This document shows, piece after piece, positions 38,601 to 60,340 of a stretch of DNA of 64,000 nucleotides. Source of the DNA: Ficedula albicollis. Lineage: Eukaryota; Chordata; Aves; Passeriformes; Muscicapidae. The stretch spans positions 18,381,040 through 18,445,039 of the forward strand of contig NC_021681.1 in NCBI RefSeq assembly GCF_000247815.1, given 5' to 3'. Position 1 is the stretch's first letter. The number at the start of each line of letters is the position of its first letter. The notes under the pieces were generated by a model. That model was not told the origin of the DNA and ran no database searches. It saw nothing but the letters and a program-made list of their open reading frames with translations. Both the position numbers and the translations under genes were made by a program.

Positions 38601-40687
38601 GTCATTCTTCCCCTGGACTCAGCACTGGTGAGGCCACACCTTGAGTGCCCAGTTCTGAACCCCTCAGTTTAGGAAGGACATTGAGATGCTTGAGGAAATC
38701 CAGAGGAGGGAACAAGGCTGGTGAGGGGCTTGGAACACAAACCCTGTGAAGAACGACTGAGGGAGCTGAGGTTGTTCAGCCTGGAGAAAAGGAGACTCAG
38801 GGGTGACCTTATCACTCTCTACAGCTCCCTGAAAGGTGGCTGTGGTCAGGTAGGGGTTGGTCTCTTTCTCCAGGCAGCAACTAACAGAACAAGAGAACAC
38901 AGTCTTAAGTGGTGCCAAGGGAAATACAGGTTGGATATTAGAAAAAATTTTTTTATGGAAAGTGATAAAATACTGGAATGGTCTGCCTGGGGAGGTGGTG
39001 GAGTCACCATTCTTGGATATGCTTTAAAAAAGACCGGATATGGCACTTGGTGCCATGGTCTAGATGAGGTGTTAGGGCATGGGTTGAACTCGATGGTTTT
39101 GAAGGCCTCTTCCAACCCTGTGATCCTGTATGGGTACCCGTAGGACTGCCCTGGGTCCTCTGCCTTCTTCCTTAGTTTAGGAAATAACAGCTCAACATGC
39201 ACGTCTAAGAAACACAACCCAGGAAAGGCAATGTAGGAAAATTCACTGACTGTTCTCTGAGTTTCAGGTTAGTGAAGAAACTGGTGTCTGAGAAAAGCGA
39301 CTGGGTTCCCTCCAGTATATTGCAGCCAGCAGAGGGGGACAGTAACAACATAATTAAGAGCAGCAATGCAGGTAATAGCAAAAAGTGTTACTGGTTTGGT
39401 GGATTTTTCTCTCCACACTGAAAAATGATGCAATATTAAAAAAAAAAGTGATAAAAAGTGCATTTTCTGTATTGAAGTACTCACCTGGCTGCAAGTCTGT
39501 GCCACCGTCTCTGGTGACATGGCTGAGCTAACCTGAAATTTGGTGCCTGGGTGTCACAGCTAGTCAGGCACAGCAGCTTTCTTTGGCCTGGCTTAATTGT
39601 TTTCCCCTTTCTGAGCAGAACTTGAGTCTCCCATCCAACTTCTATGGCTATCAGTACTGGCTGCTTTACAGTGAGCCCAAGTGTTTCATACACAGGGTGT
39701 GCCTGCAGGACAGCTTTGATCCAGGCATGGACAGACTTTGGATGTAGACCAGCATCAGGGCTGTGCTTCTGGCCCCGGTTTGAAAACATTAAAATTTCAT
39801 GAACCATTACTGCCTTCATCATATTACACAGCTGGCTCCAAAAGCTGCAGGAAGGGCTGCTCTGGCAAGATTTCAGCCAAATCAGCATTAAAAGTCAAAC
39901 ATTCTCAGCTTTGGTTCTGATCTAACACCCAAACACTTGCACTGGAAAAATTGAACCTGAGCAACTCTGCAGATCAAAGGTTTACAATTCTAGACCAATA
40001 TTTGTCCATCCTTAAATATAATCTACCAAAATGTGTCCTGCTTTTCTTCTGATAGCAGAAGAAAGCAAAATCTGGCACAGCCATTCCCTGGGGATCTGCG
40101 ATGGAGAGCACTTTATTCTGAGTTACTGGTCTTTTTTGGGTTTTTTTTGGTAATTTTGTTAAAGTGGAGGAAATCCTTCATGAACCTCAGGACTCTTTGC
40201 TGTGGTGTAAGGAGAATTTGGTAATTGCTGCTCCTTCACCTCCACAGCAGGTCAGTCCTCCCCTCACCAGCCCAACGATGGCTCTCATTTCACTGGCATG
40301 TCCAGTGCTTCAAAAGAAAGACAAAGCCAGGCACACTTTCCAGTCACACACCAAAGGAGCTTTTCACTGGCATGTCCAGTGCTTCAAAAGAAAAACAAAG
40401 CCAGGCACACATTCCAGTCACACACCAAAGGAGCTCCCCTTGCCTTTCATGAAGGATTTAGGAGAGCAGTAGAATTGTGATTTTATGTTTTATTTTATTC
40501 CAGGCTTTTAACAAAAAACCTCAAGACTGTAGATGGAAAATCCTGTAGACTTATTGCATTGACAATGCCCATGTCCTCCTTTTCAGACACGTACAACGAT
40601 TCCTGCAGCACAGCCTCAGTAGAGTCAGACACCAAGGAAACTGAGGTGGCCAAAAGCTTCCCAGCAGAACAGAGGGCTGGCAGCTGA
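2626..40687 (+). CDS. MCF2L2: MCF2L2, Dbl-family Rho GEF, 3' part (19 exons)
   Basis: Guanine-nucleotide exchange factor of the DBL/MCF2 family; members load GTP onto Rho-family GTPases at membranes. Nineteen exons with GT-AG borders join in one frame into 634 codons plus TGA; the 5' end is outside the window. Approximate domains in this partial protein: DH at residues 1-185, with conserved region 1 ([15 protein letters not shown]) and conserved region 3 ([19 protein letters not shown]); PH at 190-318, with the C-terminal helix tryptophan ([11 protein letters not shown]); Ser-rich basic linker at 320-530; SH3-like segment at about 530-590; polar tail. MCF2, MCF2L and MCF2L2 are close paralogues. 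I chose MCF2L2 because LAMP3 follows directly on the same strand, as in mammals, and because the C-terminal half has diverged strongly from MCF2L. Family assignment is very secure; the paralogue choice is fairly secure. Individual exons are listed separately. Confidence 0.88.
3807..3922 (+). CDS. MCF2L2: MCF2L2 exon, DH domain
   Basis: Acceptor ttctctgcag and donor gtacac. Residues 23-60 plus two bases of an Arg codon completed by the next exon. It encodes [19 protein letters not shown] and the segment [15 protein letters not shown], the typical DH helix 2 to helix 3 region of the MCF2 subfamily. Phase and sequence join directly to both neighbours. Confidence 0.92.
5204..5273 (+). CDS. MCF2L2: MCF2L2 exon, DH domain
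   Basis: A long pyrimidine tract and ctctcag precede it; the donor is gtaagt. It completes the split Arg codon and continues with [20 protein letters not shown] (residues 61-84), the next DH helix. Ends in phase 0. Confidence 0.92.
6661..6826. repeat. Two-copy tandem duplication, 83-bp unit
   Basis: Copies 6661-6743 and 6744-6826 start aatattgtagcttctgtgtc and differ at about three positions. Intronic in MCF2L2. Confidence 0.95.
7978..8153. repeat. Two-copy tandem duplication, 93-bp unit, second copy shortened
   Basis: Copy 1 7978-8070 and copy 2 8071-8153 start gttggtttcagtatgttttt. Copy 2 lacks about ten bases of the middle (the gatatgaagatatctga part is altered to catatct). It lies about 70 bp upstream of the MCF2L2 exon at 8225. 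Confidence 0.93.
8225..8317 (+). CDS. MCF2L2: MCF2L2 exon, DH domain
   Basis: Acceptor cttgcag and donor gtggaa. Exactly 31 codons (residues 85-115), including [20 protein letters not shown], a highly conserved MCF2-family stretch in the middle of the DH fold. Phase 0 at both ends. Confidence 0.93.
8819..8911 (+). CDS. MCF2L2: MCF2L2 exon, DH conserved region 3
   Basis: Acceptor tcctacag and donor gtaaat. Exactly 31 codons (residues 116-146). It carries [20 protein letters not shown] followed by YQLLLK, the most conserved helix of all Dbl GEFs and part of the GTPase-binding surface. Phase 0 at both ends. The intron before it is only about 500 bp. Confidence 0.95.
9095..9135. repeat. Perfect 15-bp inverted repeat with 11-base loop
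   Basis: Left arm actgctattacttag (9095-9109), right arm ctaagtaatagcagt (9121-9135), loop cagtatttata. It can form a hairpin in DNA or RNA. In an MCF2L2 intron with no other sign of function. Confidence 0.85.
10565..10688. repeat. Two-copy tandem duplication, 62-bp unit
   Basis: Copies 10565-10626 and 10627-10688 start gggtttgcaggagctacctt, with about three differences. Intronic in MCF2L2. Confidence 0.95.
11159..11284 (+). CDS. MCF2L2: MCF2L2 exon, DH C-terminal helices
   Basis: Acceptor tttttaaacag and donor gtaatt. 42 codons (residues 147-188) complete the DH domain: [19 protein letters not shown], then the long terminal helix with [18 protein letters not shown] that links into the PH domain. 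Phase 0 at both ends. Confidence 0.94.
13433..13454. repeat. (CA)n microsatellite
   Basis: About eleven CA dinucleotides without interruption in an MCF2L2 intron. Confidence 0.9.
15280..15501 (+). CDS. MCF2L2: MCF2L2 exon, PH domain N-terminal half
   Basis: Acceptor gcttgttag and donor gtaata. The largest coding exon here, 74 codons (residues 189-262). It encodes [40 protein letters not shown] and the following basic loop, which form the first PH beta strands. The intron-exon border falls inside a run of five G; only a start at 15280 keeps the frame. Confidence 0.95.
16745..16837 (+). CDS. MCF2L2: MCF2L2 exon, PH domain middle
   Basis: Acceptor tgaaacag (weak pyrimidine tract) and donor gtaatg. 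31 codons (residues 263-293) encode [20 protein letters not shown] and the EEVYIIQ strand of the PH domain, strongly conserved in MCF2-type GEFs. Phase 0 at both ends. Confidence 0.94.
17237..17315 (+). CDS. MCF2L2: MCF2L2 exon, PH C-terminal helix
   Basis: Acceptor tgttctcag and donor gtaggg. 26 codons plus one base (residues 294-319). It encodes [20 protein letters not shown], the closing PH helix with its invariant Trp, then QLEACR. Ends in phase 1, which starts a run of phase-1 exons across the linker. Confidence 0.94.
17645..17669. repeat. Perfect 10-bp inverted repeat with 5-base loop
   Basis: acctggatca (17645-17654), aaagg, tgatccaggt (17660-17669). A short hairpin in the MCF2L2 intron after the PH exons; it may be chance. 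Confidence 0.8.
18800..19046 (-). mobile_element. CR1 3' end fragment, minus strand, with internal duplication
   Basis: Begins with the reverse complement of a CR1 tail (cgattctagaatttttcaggtttcaagggacctcaggacatcacagtccaa), then tgctcagagcagagtcagtt and cagtctggtcttgagaccatccaaggg, all recognisable CR1 3' sequence. Its last part is duplicated in tandem. Confidence 0.8.
18916..19045. repeat. Two-copy tandem duplication, 65-bp unit, in CR1
   Basis: Copies 18916-18980 and 18981-19045 start tattcagtctggtcttgaga and differ at about three positions. The unit is CR1 sequence, so the duplication came after the insertion. Confidence 0.95.
20473..20545 (+). CDS. MCF2L2: MCF2L2 exon, post-PH linker
   Basis: Acceptor tcttttacag and donor gtaacc. 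Residues 320-343 plus two bases of an Arg codon. It begins [16 protein letters not shown], which continues the EACREAS sequence typical of the family after the PH domain, and ends in a Ser-rich stretch. Confidence 0.9.
23624..23733 (+). CDS. MCF2L2: MCF2L2 exon, Ser/Asn-rich linker
   Basis: Acceptor tttgtcccaag and donor gtagga. Residues 344-380 plus one base. Low-complexity polar sequence: [20 protein letters not shown], then an Asn- and Ser-rich stretch ending ARQKR. It looks like a disordered, phosphorylatable linker. The call rests on phase, splice sites and position rather than on a domain. Confidence 0.82.
25365..25925 (-). mobile_element. Degenerate CR1 LINE fragment, minus strand
   Basis: Reads as reverse-complement CR1: gctcaaagcagggtcagttg, ccaaggatggtgattccat, cacctccctggacctgctgg and atgcagcccaggatgctgc are typical. 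Minus-strand translation near 25780-25890 gives [20 protein letters not shown], matching the C-terminal part of the CR1 reverse transcriptase protein. Heavily mutated, in the intron between the exons at 23624 and 27593. Confidence 0.85.
27593..27688 (+). CDS. MCF2L2: MCF2L2 exon, basic linker
   Basis: A strong polypyrimidine tract (tctctctcctag) precedes it; the donor is gtaaaa. Phase 1 in and out, residues 381-412. Encodes [20 protein letters not shown] followed by [12 protein letters not shown]. The [11 protein letters not shown] motif resembles the short conserved linker motif of MCF2-family proteins. It has basic and proline-rich character. Confidence 0.86.
30211..30300 (+). CDS. MCF2L2: MCF2L2 exon, [10 protein letters not shown] linker motif
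   Basis: Acceptor gttctcccag and donor gtactg. Phase 1 in and out, residues 413-442. Encodes [20 protein letters not shown], then [17 protein letters not shown] fits the consensus of basophilic kinases such as PKA (R-R-x-S), so it is a candidate phosphosite; that part is inference. Confidence 0.87.
32369..32422 (+). CDS. MCF2L2: MCF2L2 micro-exon in linker
   Basis: Only 54 bp, acceptor gttcctgcag and donor gtagga, phase 1 in and out. Encodes [18 protein letters not shown] (residues 443-460). The phase symmetry means it could be skipped without a frameshift, so it is a candidate alternative exon. The sequence resembles the Lys- and Pro-rich linker of the family. Confidence 0.82.
34097..34183 (+). 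CDS. MCF2L2: MCF2L2 exon, linker
   Basis: Acceptor cctgtcacag and donor gtaaac, phase 1 in and out, residues 461-489. Encodes [20 protein letters not shown] followed by [10 protein letters not shown] second acceptor at 34124-34127 would put TAA in frame, so the upstream one is used. The domain content is not diagnostic; support is phase and splice sites. Confidence 0.75.
36213..36331 (+). CDS. MCF2L2: MCF2L2 exon, acidic linker
   Basis: Acceptor cttttgaaaag and donor gtaatt. Residues 490-529. It encodes [20 protein letters not shown] and an acidic Ser-rich stretch ending [13 protein letters not shown]. The order GW..S..SL(E/D) ... NSSD(A/L)EE matches the segment just before the SH3 domain in MCF2L. 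The nearby alternative acceptor at 36221 leads to an in-frame TAG. Ends in phase 0. Confidence 0.85.
36882..36994 (+). CDS. MCF2L2: MCF2L2 exon, SH3-like domain, first half
   Basis: Acceptor ttcattttag and donor gtgagt. Residues 530-566 plus two bases of a Trp codon. Encodes [20 protein letters not shown], then [18 protein letters not shown], with the SH3-type L-x-x-GD-x-V and the Trp after the n-Src loop. The usual ALYDY motif is replaced by FRVEGSF, so the fold is probably kept but ligand binding may not be. Confidence 0.88.
37515..39140 (+). mobile_element. CR1 LINE, 3' part, internally duplicated
   Basis: Truncated avian CR1 retrotransposon in an MCF2L2 intron. It starts within the reverse transcriptase gene: [20 protein letters not shown] corresponds to the CR1 RT motif around the PQGS..GP..F turn, and KFADSTKLG has lost the catalytic D-D pair of FADDTKL. 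It continues with typical CR1 3' sequence (agaaaaggagactcaggggtgacc..., ggtctgcctggggaggtggtggagtcacc) and ends near aaccctgtgatcctgt. Frames are broken and it is not mobile. The interior is duplicated in tandem (separate entry). Confidence 0.9.
37643..38960 (+). repeat. Tandem duplication of 659 bp inside the CR1
   Basis: Copy 1 is 37643-38301 and copy 2 is 38302-38960, head to tail. By eye they differ at one base only (gcagaga in copy 1 near 37937 and gcaggga in copy 2). There is no obvious microhomology at the borders. It is either a very recent duplication or an assembly artefact. Confidence 0.95.
39268..39371 (+). CDS. MCF2L2: MCF2L2 exon, SH3-like domain, second half
   Basis: Acceptor gagtttcag and donor gtaata. 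It completes the split Trp codon and encodes [20 protein letters not shown], the last SH3 strands with the W-V-P-x-S signature, then an Asn/Ser-rich tail (residues 567-601). The intron before it contains a CR1 element whose 3' end lies about 130 bp upstream of this exon. Confidence 0.88.
40291..40438. repeat. Two-copy tandem duplication, 74-bp unit
   Basis: Copies 40291-40364 and 40365-40438 start cactggcatgtccagtgctt. Two internal differences plus divergence at the end. In the last MCF2L2 intron, about 150 bp before the terminal exon. Confidence 0.95.
40587..40687 (+). CDS. MCF2L2: MCF2L2 terminal coding exon
   Basis: Acceptor ctccttttcag. Two bases complete an Asp codon, then 32 codons and TGA at 40685-40687 (residues 602-634). 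Encodes [20 protein letters not shown] and a polar tail ending EQRAGS. No domain is present; the frame agrees with the previous exon, and the stop closes the gene. Confidence 0.85.
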
Positions 40688-40875
40688 ACAGCAGGACCAG
40701 CCTTCCTCAGGACCCCGTCCACCTGCCTTTGTCTTGGGTGGACACTGGATCAAAGTTGCCTTTCTCACAAGCTCTGAGGTTCATAATTCACTAAAATTTT
40801 ATCAACATGAACAGATGAGAACTGTGCTGTCCACCTGGCAAGCTGGGAAAAACAAACTTGAAAGGAGCATTAAAC
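40688..40875 (+). other. MCF2L2: MCF2L2 3' UTR with candidate poly(A) signal
   Basis: Sequence after the MCF2L2 stop. An ATTAAA hexamer, the commonest variant poly(A) signal, lies at 40869-40874. Transcript data would be needed to tell whether the UTR ends here or continues into the GC-richer sequence up to about 41400. Confidence 0.4.
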
Positions 40876-43800
40876 ATTCAGAAAACATCAAACTTACCTT
40901 CAGTATTAGAGAAGAAAAATGCTTCTTGCATTGATTATCAAACTGTTTCAGAAGATGTGGCCTAAATTAGGTCGACAGCAGAGCTGAAGAGTTTCTATGC
41001 ACGCACCTTTTGGCAACTTTGCTTGAGCACCACATCACTGCAGAGGGGCACGAGGTGGTTACGAGTCCTTGCTCCACCCTGGGGTCACCTGGAGGTTTTT
41101 CCATTTGCTTGCCTCTGGCTGTGCCTTCCCTGTCCTCCTTAATTCCAGCTGATACATCATCACAAATGTGCCCTTTTTGCTGTCGGTCAACACCAAAAAC
41201 ACCCCACCTGAGGGTGGCTGTGGGAAGGAGGCTTCTGGCTGGGACATCAGCGAGGCTCCGTGCAGCAGTGAGGGACTCCTGCGCAGTGGCCTGGGAAGGT
41301 CCAGCTGCACACGGCATTCCACACCTGGAACGGTGCACGGGGCAGCTCCTGCCTGCGAGGTGCAGGGCTAAGCAGGGAAGTAAAGATGTGTAACAGCTAC
41401 TGTGACAAAGAACACTTTGAACTCTTTTAGTCTAAGTCGTTCCTCTGCCCCCTCTACAGTCTCTGGTTGCTGGATCACAACCCTTTGCATTTGGTGCTGA
41501 GAATTCAGTTGAATGCCATTTACTGTCACACTTTTGAGTAGACTGCATGCTTTCCTTGTGTGCTGGGCTATGAGTAGATACATTTCACCCCCCATTTGGA
41601 ATATACTTAAGCATTGCAAATAGGCAGTGGGCATTAGATGCTCCAATGAGTGGATAAAGTGTTGTTGTTAACTACTTCTTTCCAGGCTGTTTGATGAAAG
41701 GACTGTACCAAATCTCTGCCACATAAGGATGTAATGTATAATATAAAGTGATTACAGATGTTATGATTCCTACACAAGCCATTAGCTCATTTAGAGCAGC
41801 TGTTAAGGCATGAAGGCATTTTGATGGTAATTGGGTCTTAGGTCCCACAAAAGCTGCTAGTACTTTAGTAAAGATAAATATTGACTAAGGGTTGCAAACA
41901 GGCAAAGATCAGTCTGGTAAAAACCAGCCCAGAAGAAGCTCAAGAGTGAGTGAGTGGCTTTCACTCTTAGGGATGTTTTGTTTAAGCCTCAGACTAGTGG
42001 TGCTTTATGTAAATACAAAGGGCACTAAAAGCACTAGAAATGGAGATAAAGCAAAACCAAAACCCTCTCTTTACTAATTGAGCCTCTGAGCAAAGCAGTG
42101 TGTGTATCATTCTGCTCTCACCTTCGCAGGGACTCGAATGTTTTCCTTAGTGTCTCAGTGGAGGCTGGCATTGCAGGTACCTTAGTGTGTGAGTCAGGAT
42201 AGCTGTGGAGCAGGGAGATAGTCCTGTTTGAGAAAAAGTCTTAGAGTAGGTAAAGGCTTAGTCAGGTTTTTTTTTGCCTGTGACTTATTGCTTGATTATA
42301 AGTTGCACTGTGGTGATTGATTCCCATGGCTCTTCTAATTCTCCATATCTAAACTCTACAAATATTGACATTTTCTGATCATGACTAAAGAACCTTTCTG
42401 GAAGCATTTTTGTCCTACAGGGGTAGGGACTTGCCTGTTTGTGTTGGTCATTTACCTCAAAAATGACATGTAGACTCTCAGGAACATGAATCCTCTTGGT
42501 CTACTGTGGTTATCAGCATCTTGCAGAAAGAATTGATTCCTTTCAGTCCCCTAAGGAAATATGTAGTGACGTTTTCTTATAGTGCAATTACTTTATCCTC
42601 TCTCTAAAATGAGTTCATTCTGGTTTCTCTATTACTTTCAGTAATTTTTTGCACAGGAACAGTTCTGCTGTCTACCCCTGCCCTAAGCATAGGAGAGGGA
42701 AGGGCTGGGGAGCTTTGATTGCACATTAGTGAGTATAGTAAACTTTTGTGGGGGAGAGAGAGAGATGGGGAAGCATTACCCTGGATGTATGAAACTGCCA
42801 GAACAAAGATTTGTGACATTGCTGATGGATGGAAAGACAAAAACCTGCACTTTGGAGTTTTATTTTTGAGGAATCTCATTCTCATTGTGAAATGGCAGCA
42901 GGAAGTCTCTCAACTGAAGATGAGAAGTCAGGTATTTTCAGTCCATTCCCTACCTCTGCATGAGCAGGATGACAGTGTGCTGGTCCCACATCCCTTTGTA
43001 CCCAAACACCTTCCTGTAAAATGGGAACTATTGAATTTCCCACTAAATGCTAAATTTTATCACGTATACAAAAATTAGGGACCCTCCTAGGAAAAGCAAA
43101 GCATTCAACCCCATATGCCCCATTGTGTCCTCCAAGAGTGCCACTGGTGGGATCCTGTGGAGCAGTCTAGAGCTGGAGCAGAGAATGGAGTTACTGAGCA
43201 AAAGGGTCCTCTCCCAGCTCCAGACCATCTGTCATGGCAACTGCAAAGGTAGGGACTGGATTATTGCATTCTCCTCCCTAGTTCGCTTTTGAAAACTTTT
43301 TTTTTTTTCACCCAAAAATCTCATGTTTTATCCTGCTGGACCAAAGTTTGAGTGTGTGCTGCTCCGTGGATGCCCTGGGGATGACAGGTCCCTCTGTCCC
43401 GTGGCTGTGCAGCAGTGGCACAGCACTCTGGTCTATGGGAGCTGACTGTGCCACAGCTCCTCGGGCACACTGAGCCTGAGCAGGGAGCTCACAACCATTA
43501 ACTGCGTCTTTAACCTTCCTGCAGTGCCAGGTGCCTGTTTCTGCCTCCATGCTCCCAACCCAGGGCACAGGGCAGCCCTGGCAGGGTCTTCTGGGCAGTG
43601 AAAGGGCCCTTTGGCTCGAGAGTCAGTGAGACAGGGCCCCTGCAGGGCTGGCTTTGGGAAAGAATGAGTTCAGTGACAGATCAGGCTGCTGACAAGTCCT
43701 AGAGCAGCTCACAAAGGAGTAACCTTCTGGCTTTGCTGATGGGACAAAATGGGGTTTGATGACTTTTGGAGTTTTTAAAATAGTATGCAGGATAGTATTT

Positions 43801-45539
43801 TAATTAGTATTTCTGTCAAGCAAGGTGATAATTAAGGGAATGACTCTCCATGTACAGTCTAGAAGATGATTTGGTAAAGCCCAGCGAGACTAATGTGTAT
43901 GTCAGGGTATGCTTATTCTGTCTCTAGGTCTTTGACACCATCCTTTTTAGGTAGATGGACCTAAATATCATAGTTTTCAAATAAGGATTTCATTTCAGTG
44001 TTGTTTGGAGATACTATAGTGACCACTTAGAAGTCATTTAAAAGTAATGGTTGTGACTAAGTTTTGGCTGTAGAAGACACCAGATCCCAGGTAAATCCAT
44101 GCTGCAGCAGCCCTTGCTGCTGGCCCATGCCTGGCTCTGTTCCCTGGGCCTGGGCTGGTCACACCTCCCTCCAGGCTGAGGGTTTGCCTGGCTCTCCTCC
44201 CTCTGCTCTGCTGCTCTTCTGCAAAACTTCAGAAACTTCACATCCTCAAAACTGCCCCTGAAACTGCTCACTCAGGTGTGGGTGGGCTGCAGAGTCCTTC
44301 CTTACTGGCACCAGTGGCAAACAGAGACAGGCAATTGCATGACACACAAGTCTTGCTTTTAGTAAACCAGGCTAAAATAGAATCAGGCCTGATCCTCTCC
44401 TCTCACCTCGAACTCCACCAGGTGGAGAACCAGACCAGTGGTCATTTCTTGAACACAAACAGCTGCAGCCAAACCACATCTGAGCTCTGGCTTTTCTTGC
44501 CAGTGACAGCAAAGCTCTGTGTGTGTCTTATGTTCTGGTTGTGTGTGTGATGAGAAGCCATTTTATTATCTATGATTTTCTTAGAGTCTGGATATTTCAA
44601 ACAGGATTGGGTATGAGAAAGGCCATGTGCTTCCTTTCCAAAAATACTCAAAGACTTCAAATATATATATGATTAGAAATATATAAGTATAATAAGAAAA
44701 AAGATCCAAAATATGTATTTCTTCTTGCAGCTGGACTGAAATAGCTGCTAAGATTTCCTCTCTCCAGCTGAGAATTGGTACAGTTTGTTTTTCTTACATG
44801 ATTTCCATGGTGTTGATAATGATGTATTTGTATATTGTGACTGATGAGAGATAATCAGACAGGGAAAGAGCACAGAATTACCTGTCCTTTTTTCCAGTCA
44901 AGACAGAATGTATGAATTTATTACAAGAAAAAAAAGTGTGCAAATGAACTTCCTGTAATTAGGCCATTCTGACCTGTGTAGAACCACACTTTGTTTGAAA
45001 TTTATAAAAATTATAACTAGTACAAAACCCTGTGGTTGATGTCTCTATATGAAGCAACAAGTAAAATGAGATTTTTTTTTTCTATTTGAAATAAATGAAT
45101 TATCAGTAAAGGCACATTATCAGAGATGAAATAATCCAGATATTTGTCCAACATACATGTCAAAAAGCAGAGTAGGGATTTTTTTCCTTTACCCATCTCC
45201 CTTAGTCATGTTCTGAATCACTGGGACTCTTAGGGGAATGCAAAGCTTCACACAGACAGCTCAGAGGAAGTCGTAGATGACTTTATAATAGTTACTCCTG
45301 AGATATCTGCGTGCCTTTGGCTACCAGTATTCATTAGGGAGTGCCAATTAACCCAAATACAAACCGTGGATCCTGTGGAAAGGCAAGCAGGTAAAAATGA
45401 GAATGTACAGCAGGATAAACTGGAACTGATTTCAGCAGTATCCGATTTCTGCGGGCAAACTTCCCCTCGCCTGACTTTTCAAGTCCTTGGTGTCACCATG
45501 TTCCTGCAGTGAGTATTGGTATGAGGAGAAGAAGAATTA
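40876..45539. other. Spacer between MCF2L2 and LAMP3
   Basis: No gene recognised. Sequence at 40960-41380 and 43330-43700 is richer in GC and CpG than average. An exon-like open stretch at 43079-43248 ends in a consensus donor and is discussed as a finding. No mobile element recognised. Confidence 0.6.
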
Positions 45540-46285
45540 GGAGGATGCCAGATGCCAGCGTGGGGGTTGCTTTGTTCGCTGCCCAAGCAGCCCCTGGGGG
45601 ATGCCCGAGGCAGGGAATGCCCAGGGAGGGAGTGAGGATGCTCTGCGCGGCACATCCCGGCTCTGCCCGTGCAGCTCCAGCCCGGCCCGGGGAGCTGAGC
45701 AGGAGCCCTCGGTGTGACAGGGTGCTGGATGTGACCCCAGCCCGTGCTGCTTGGACACAGCAGGGCTGGGAGCAGCACCGGGCCGGGCAGCAAAGGATGG
45801 CCCCCGCCTGGGGCTCTGCTCAGCCTGTCCTACAGTTAGCAGGGCTCTGTGGAGATGGTCACACCTCTCCCGACTGTGCCTTAACATACAAGATGGAGTT
45901 TGGCCTTAAATGCAGTATTTTCTAATGAACACTTTAGAAGGCACTGATTTACAGGCTGCAAACTCTGCTGGAGTGCTTCGCACAGGCTCCCAGAGAGGGA
46001 GGGAGATGCACGAAGCTTACCCTGCCTTGCAGAGCCCCAGGTCCCTCCCAGTCAGCCCAGCAGTCATTTCTCTTTTCACTTTTCCTAACCATCATTTATT
46101 TCCCCCTGCGTGAGTTTGCAGACGAGAGGCATCGGTCTCCCCTTCTCTCTCCACCTCCTTCCCAGCCATGTGACTGAGCACTCCCAGCATGAAGTGAAAC
46201 TTTTGAGCCCGCAGGAAAGCTCGGTCTCCTCGGCAGCCGCTCCCTGGGGAGAAGCAGCGCCTCCGACACCCGCAGCGTGCTGACC
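45540..46285 (+). promoter_or_regulatory. LAMP3: LAMP3 promoter and 5' UTR region, GC-rich
   Basis: The stretch upstream of the LAMP3 start codon is much richer in G, C and CpG than the surrounding AT-rich introns, especially at 45590-45800 and 46200-46330. No clear TATA box. Two possible sites lie close to the start codon: an IRF core AANNGAAA (aagtgaaa, 46192-46199) and an E-box flanked as in MiT/TFE sites (catgtgac, 46167-46174). LAMP3 is known to rise on dendritic-cell maturation and interferon signalling, so both are plausible. The transcription start is not determined. Confidence 0.5.
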
Positions 46286-59928
<13,643 letters not shown>

Positions 59929-60340
59929 GGTGCCCTTGTGCTTTCCCAAATGTGTGCAGCGAGCAGAGAAGCCACAGGAGTTTTTGCTTCTTCCTGGCAA
60001 TTCTTCTGCCCTGAAGCCATATTTTTCAGTGAGATGACATCATGTATTTACACCTAATGAATGTTTCTGGAAGGAGTTTATTTAAGGTGGGAAGGAGAGA
60101 ACTCACACCTACTTTAGGCTATTCTTAGCATCTAATTTAGACGTAGTTCAAAATGAGGAGCCTAAATTCTCTCTGTTATCAACAAAGGAGGTCATTCAGA
60201 TCACCTAAGCCAGATTCCTAAAAATAGTTTAAAGCAAGCAGTATCACTATCCCCCAGGAAATCCATCAGGTCTGTTAATGATGGTGTTTAGATTAATCAA
60301 AATATGTAAGTTGGACCTTCAGGTGAATAAACCAGAGGCC
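59929..60340 (+). other. LAMP3: LAMP3 3' UTR with poly(A) signals
   Basis: AATAAA hexamers occur at 60326-60331 and again at 60813-60818 and 61448-61453. The first would give a 3' UTR of about 400 bases. The choice among them cannot be made from sequence alone. Confidence 0.45.

Larger units (their letters stand above)
36995..40586. other. MCF2L2 last two introns
   Basis: Intron 36995-39267 is largely filled by the plus-strand CR1 with its 659-bp duplication. Intron 39372-40586 holds the 74-bp duplication. Confidence 0.8.

Noticed and set aside
37644..38605. Two identical 100-codon minus-strand frames
   Set aside because: Antisense to the CR1 and identical only because of the 659-bp duplication; no support as genes.
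45479..45925. Open frames of 104-138 codons on both strands upstream of LAMP3
   Set aside because: Explained by GC-rich, stop-poor promoter sequence; no family resemblance and no splice context.
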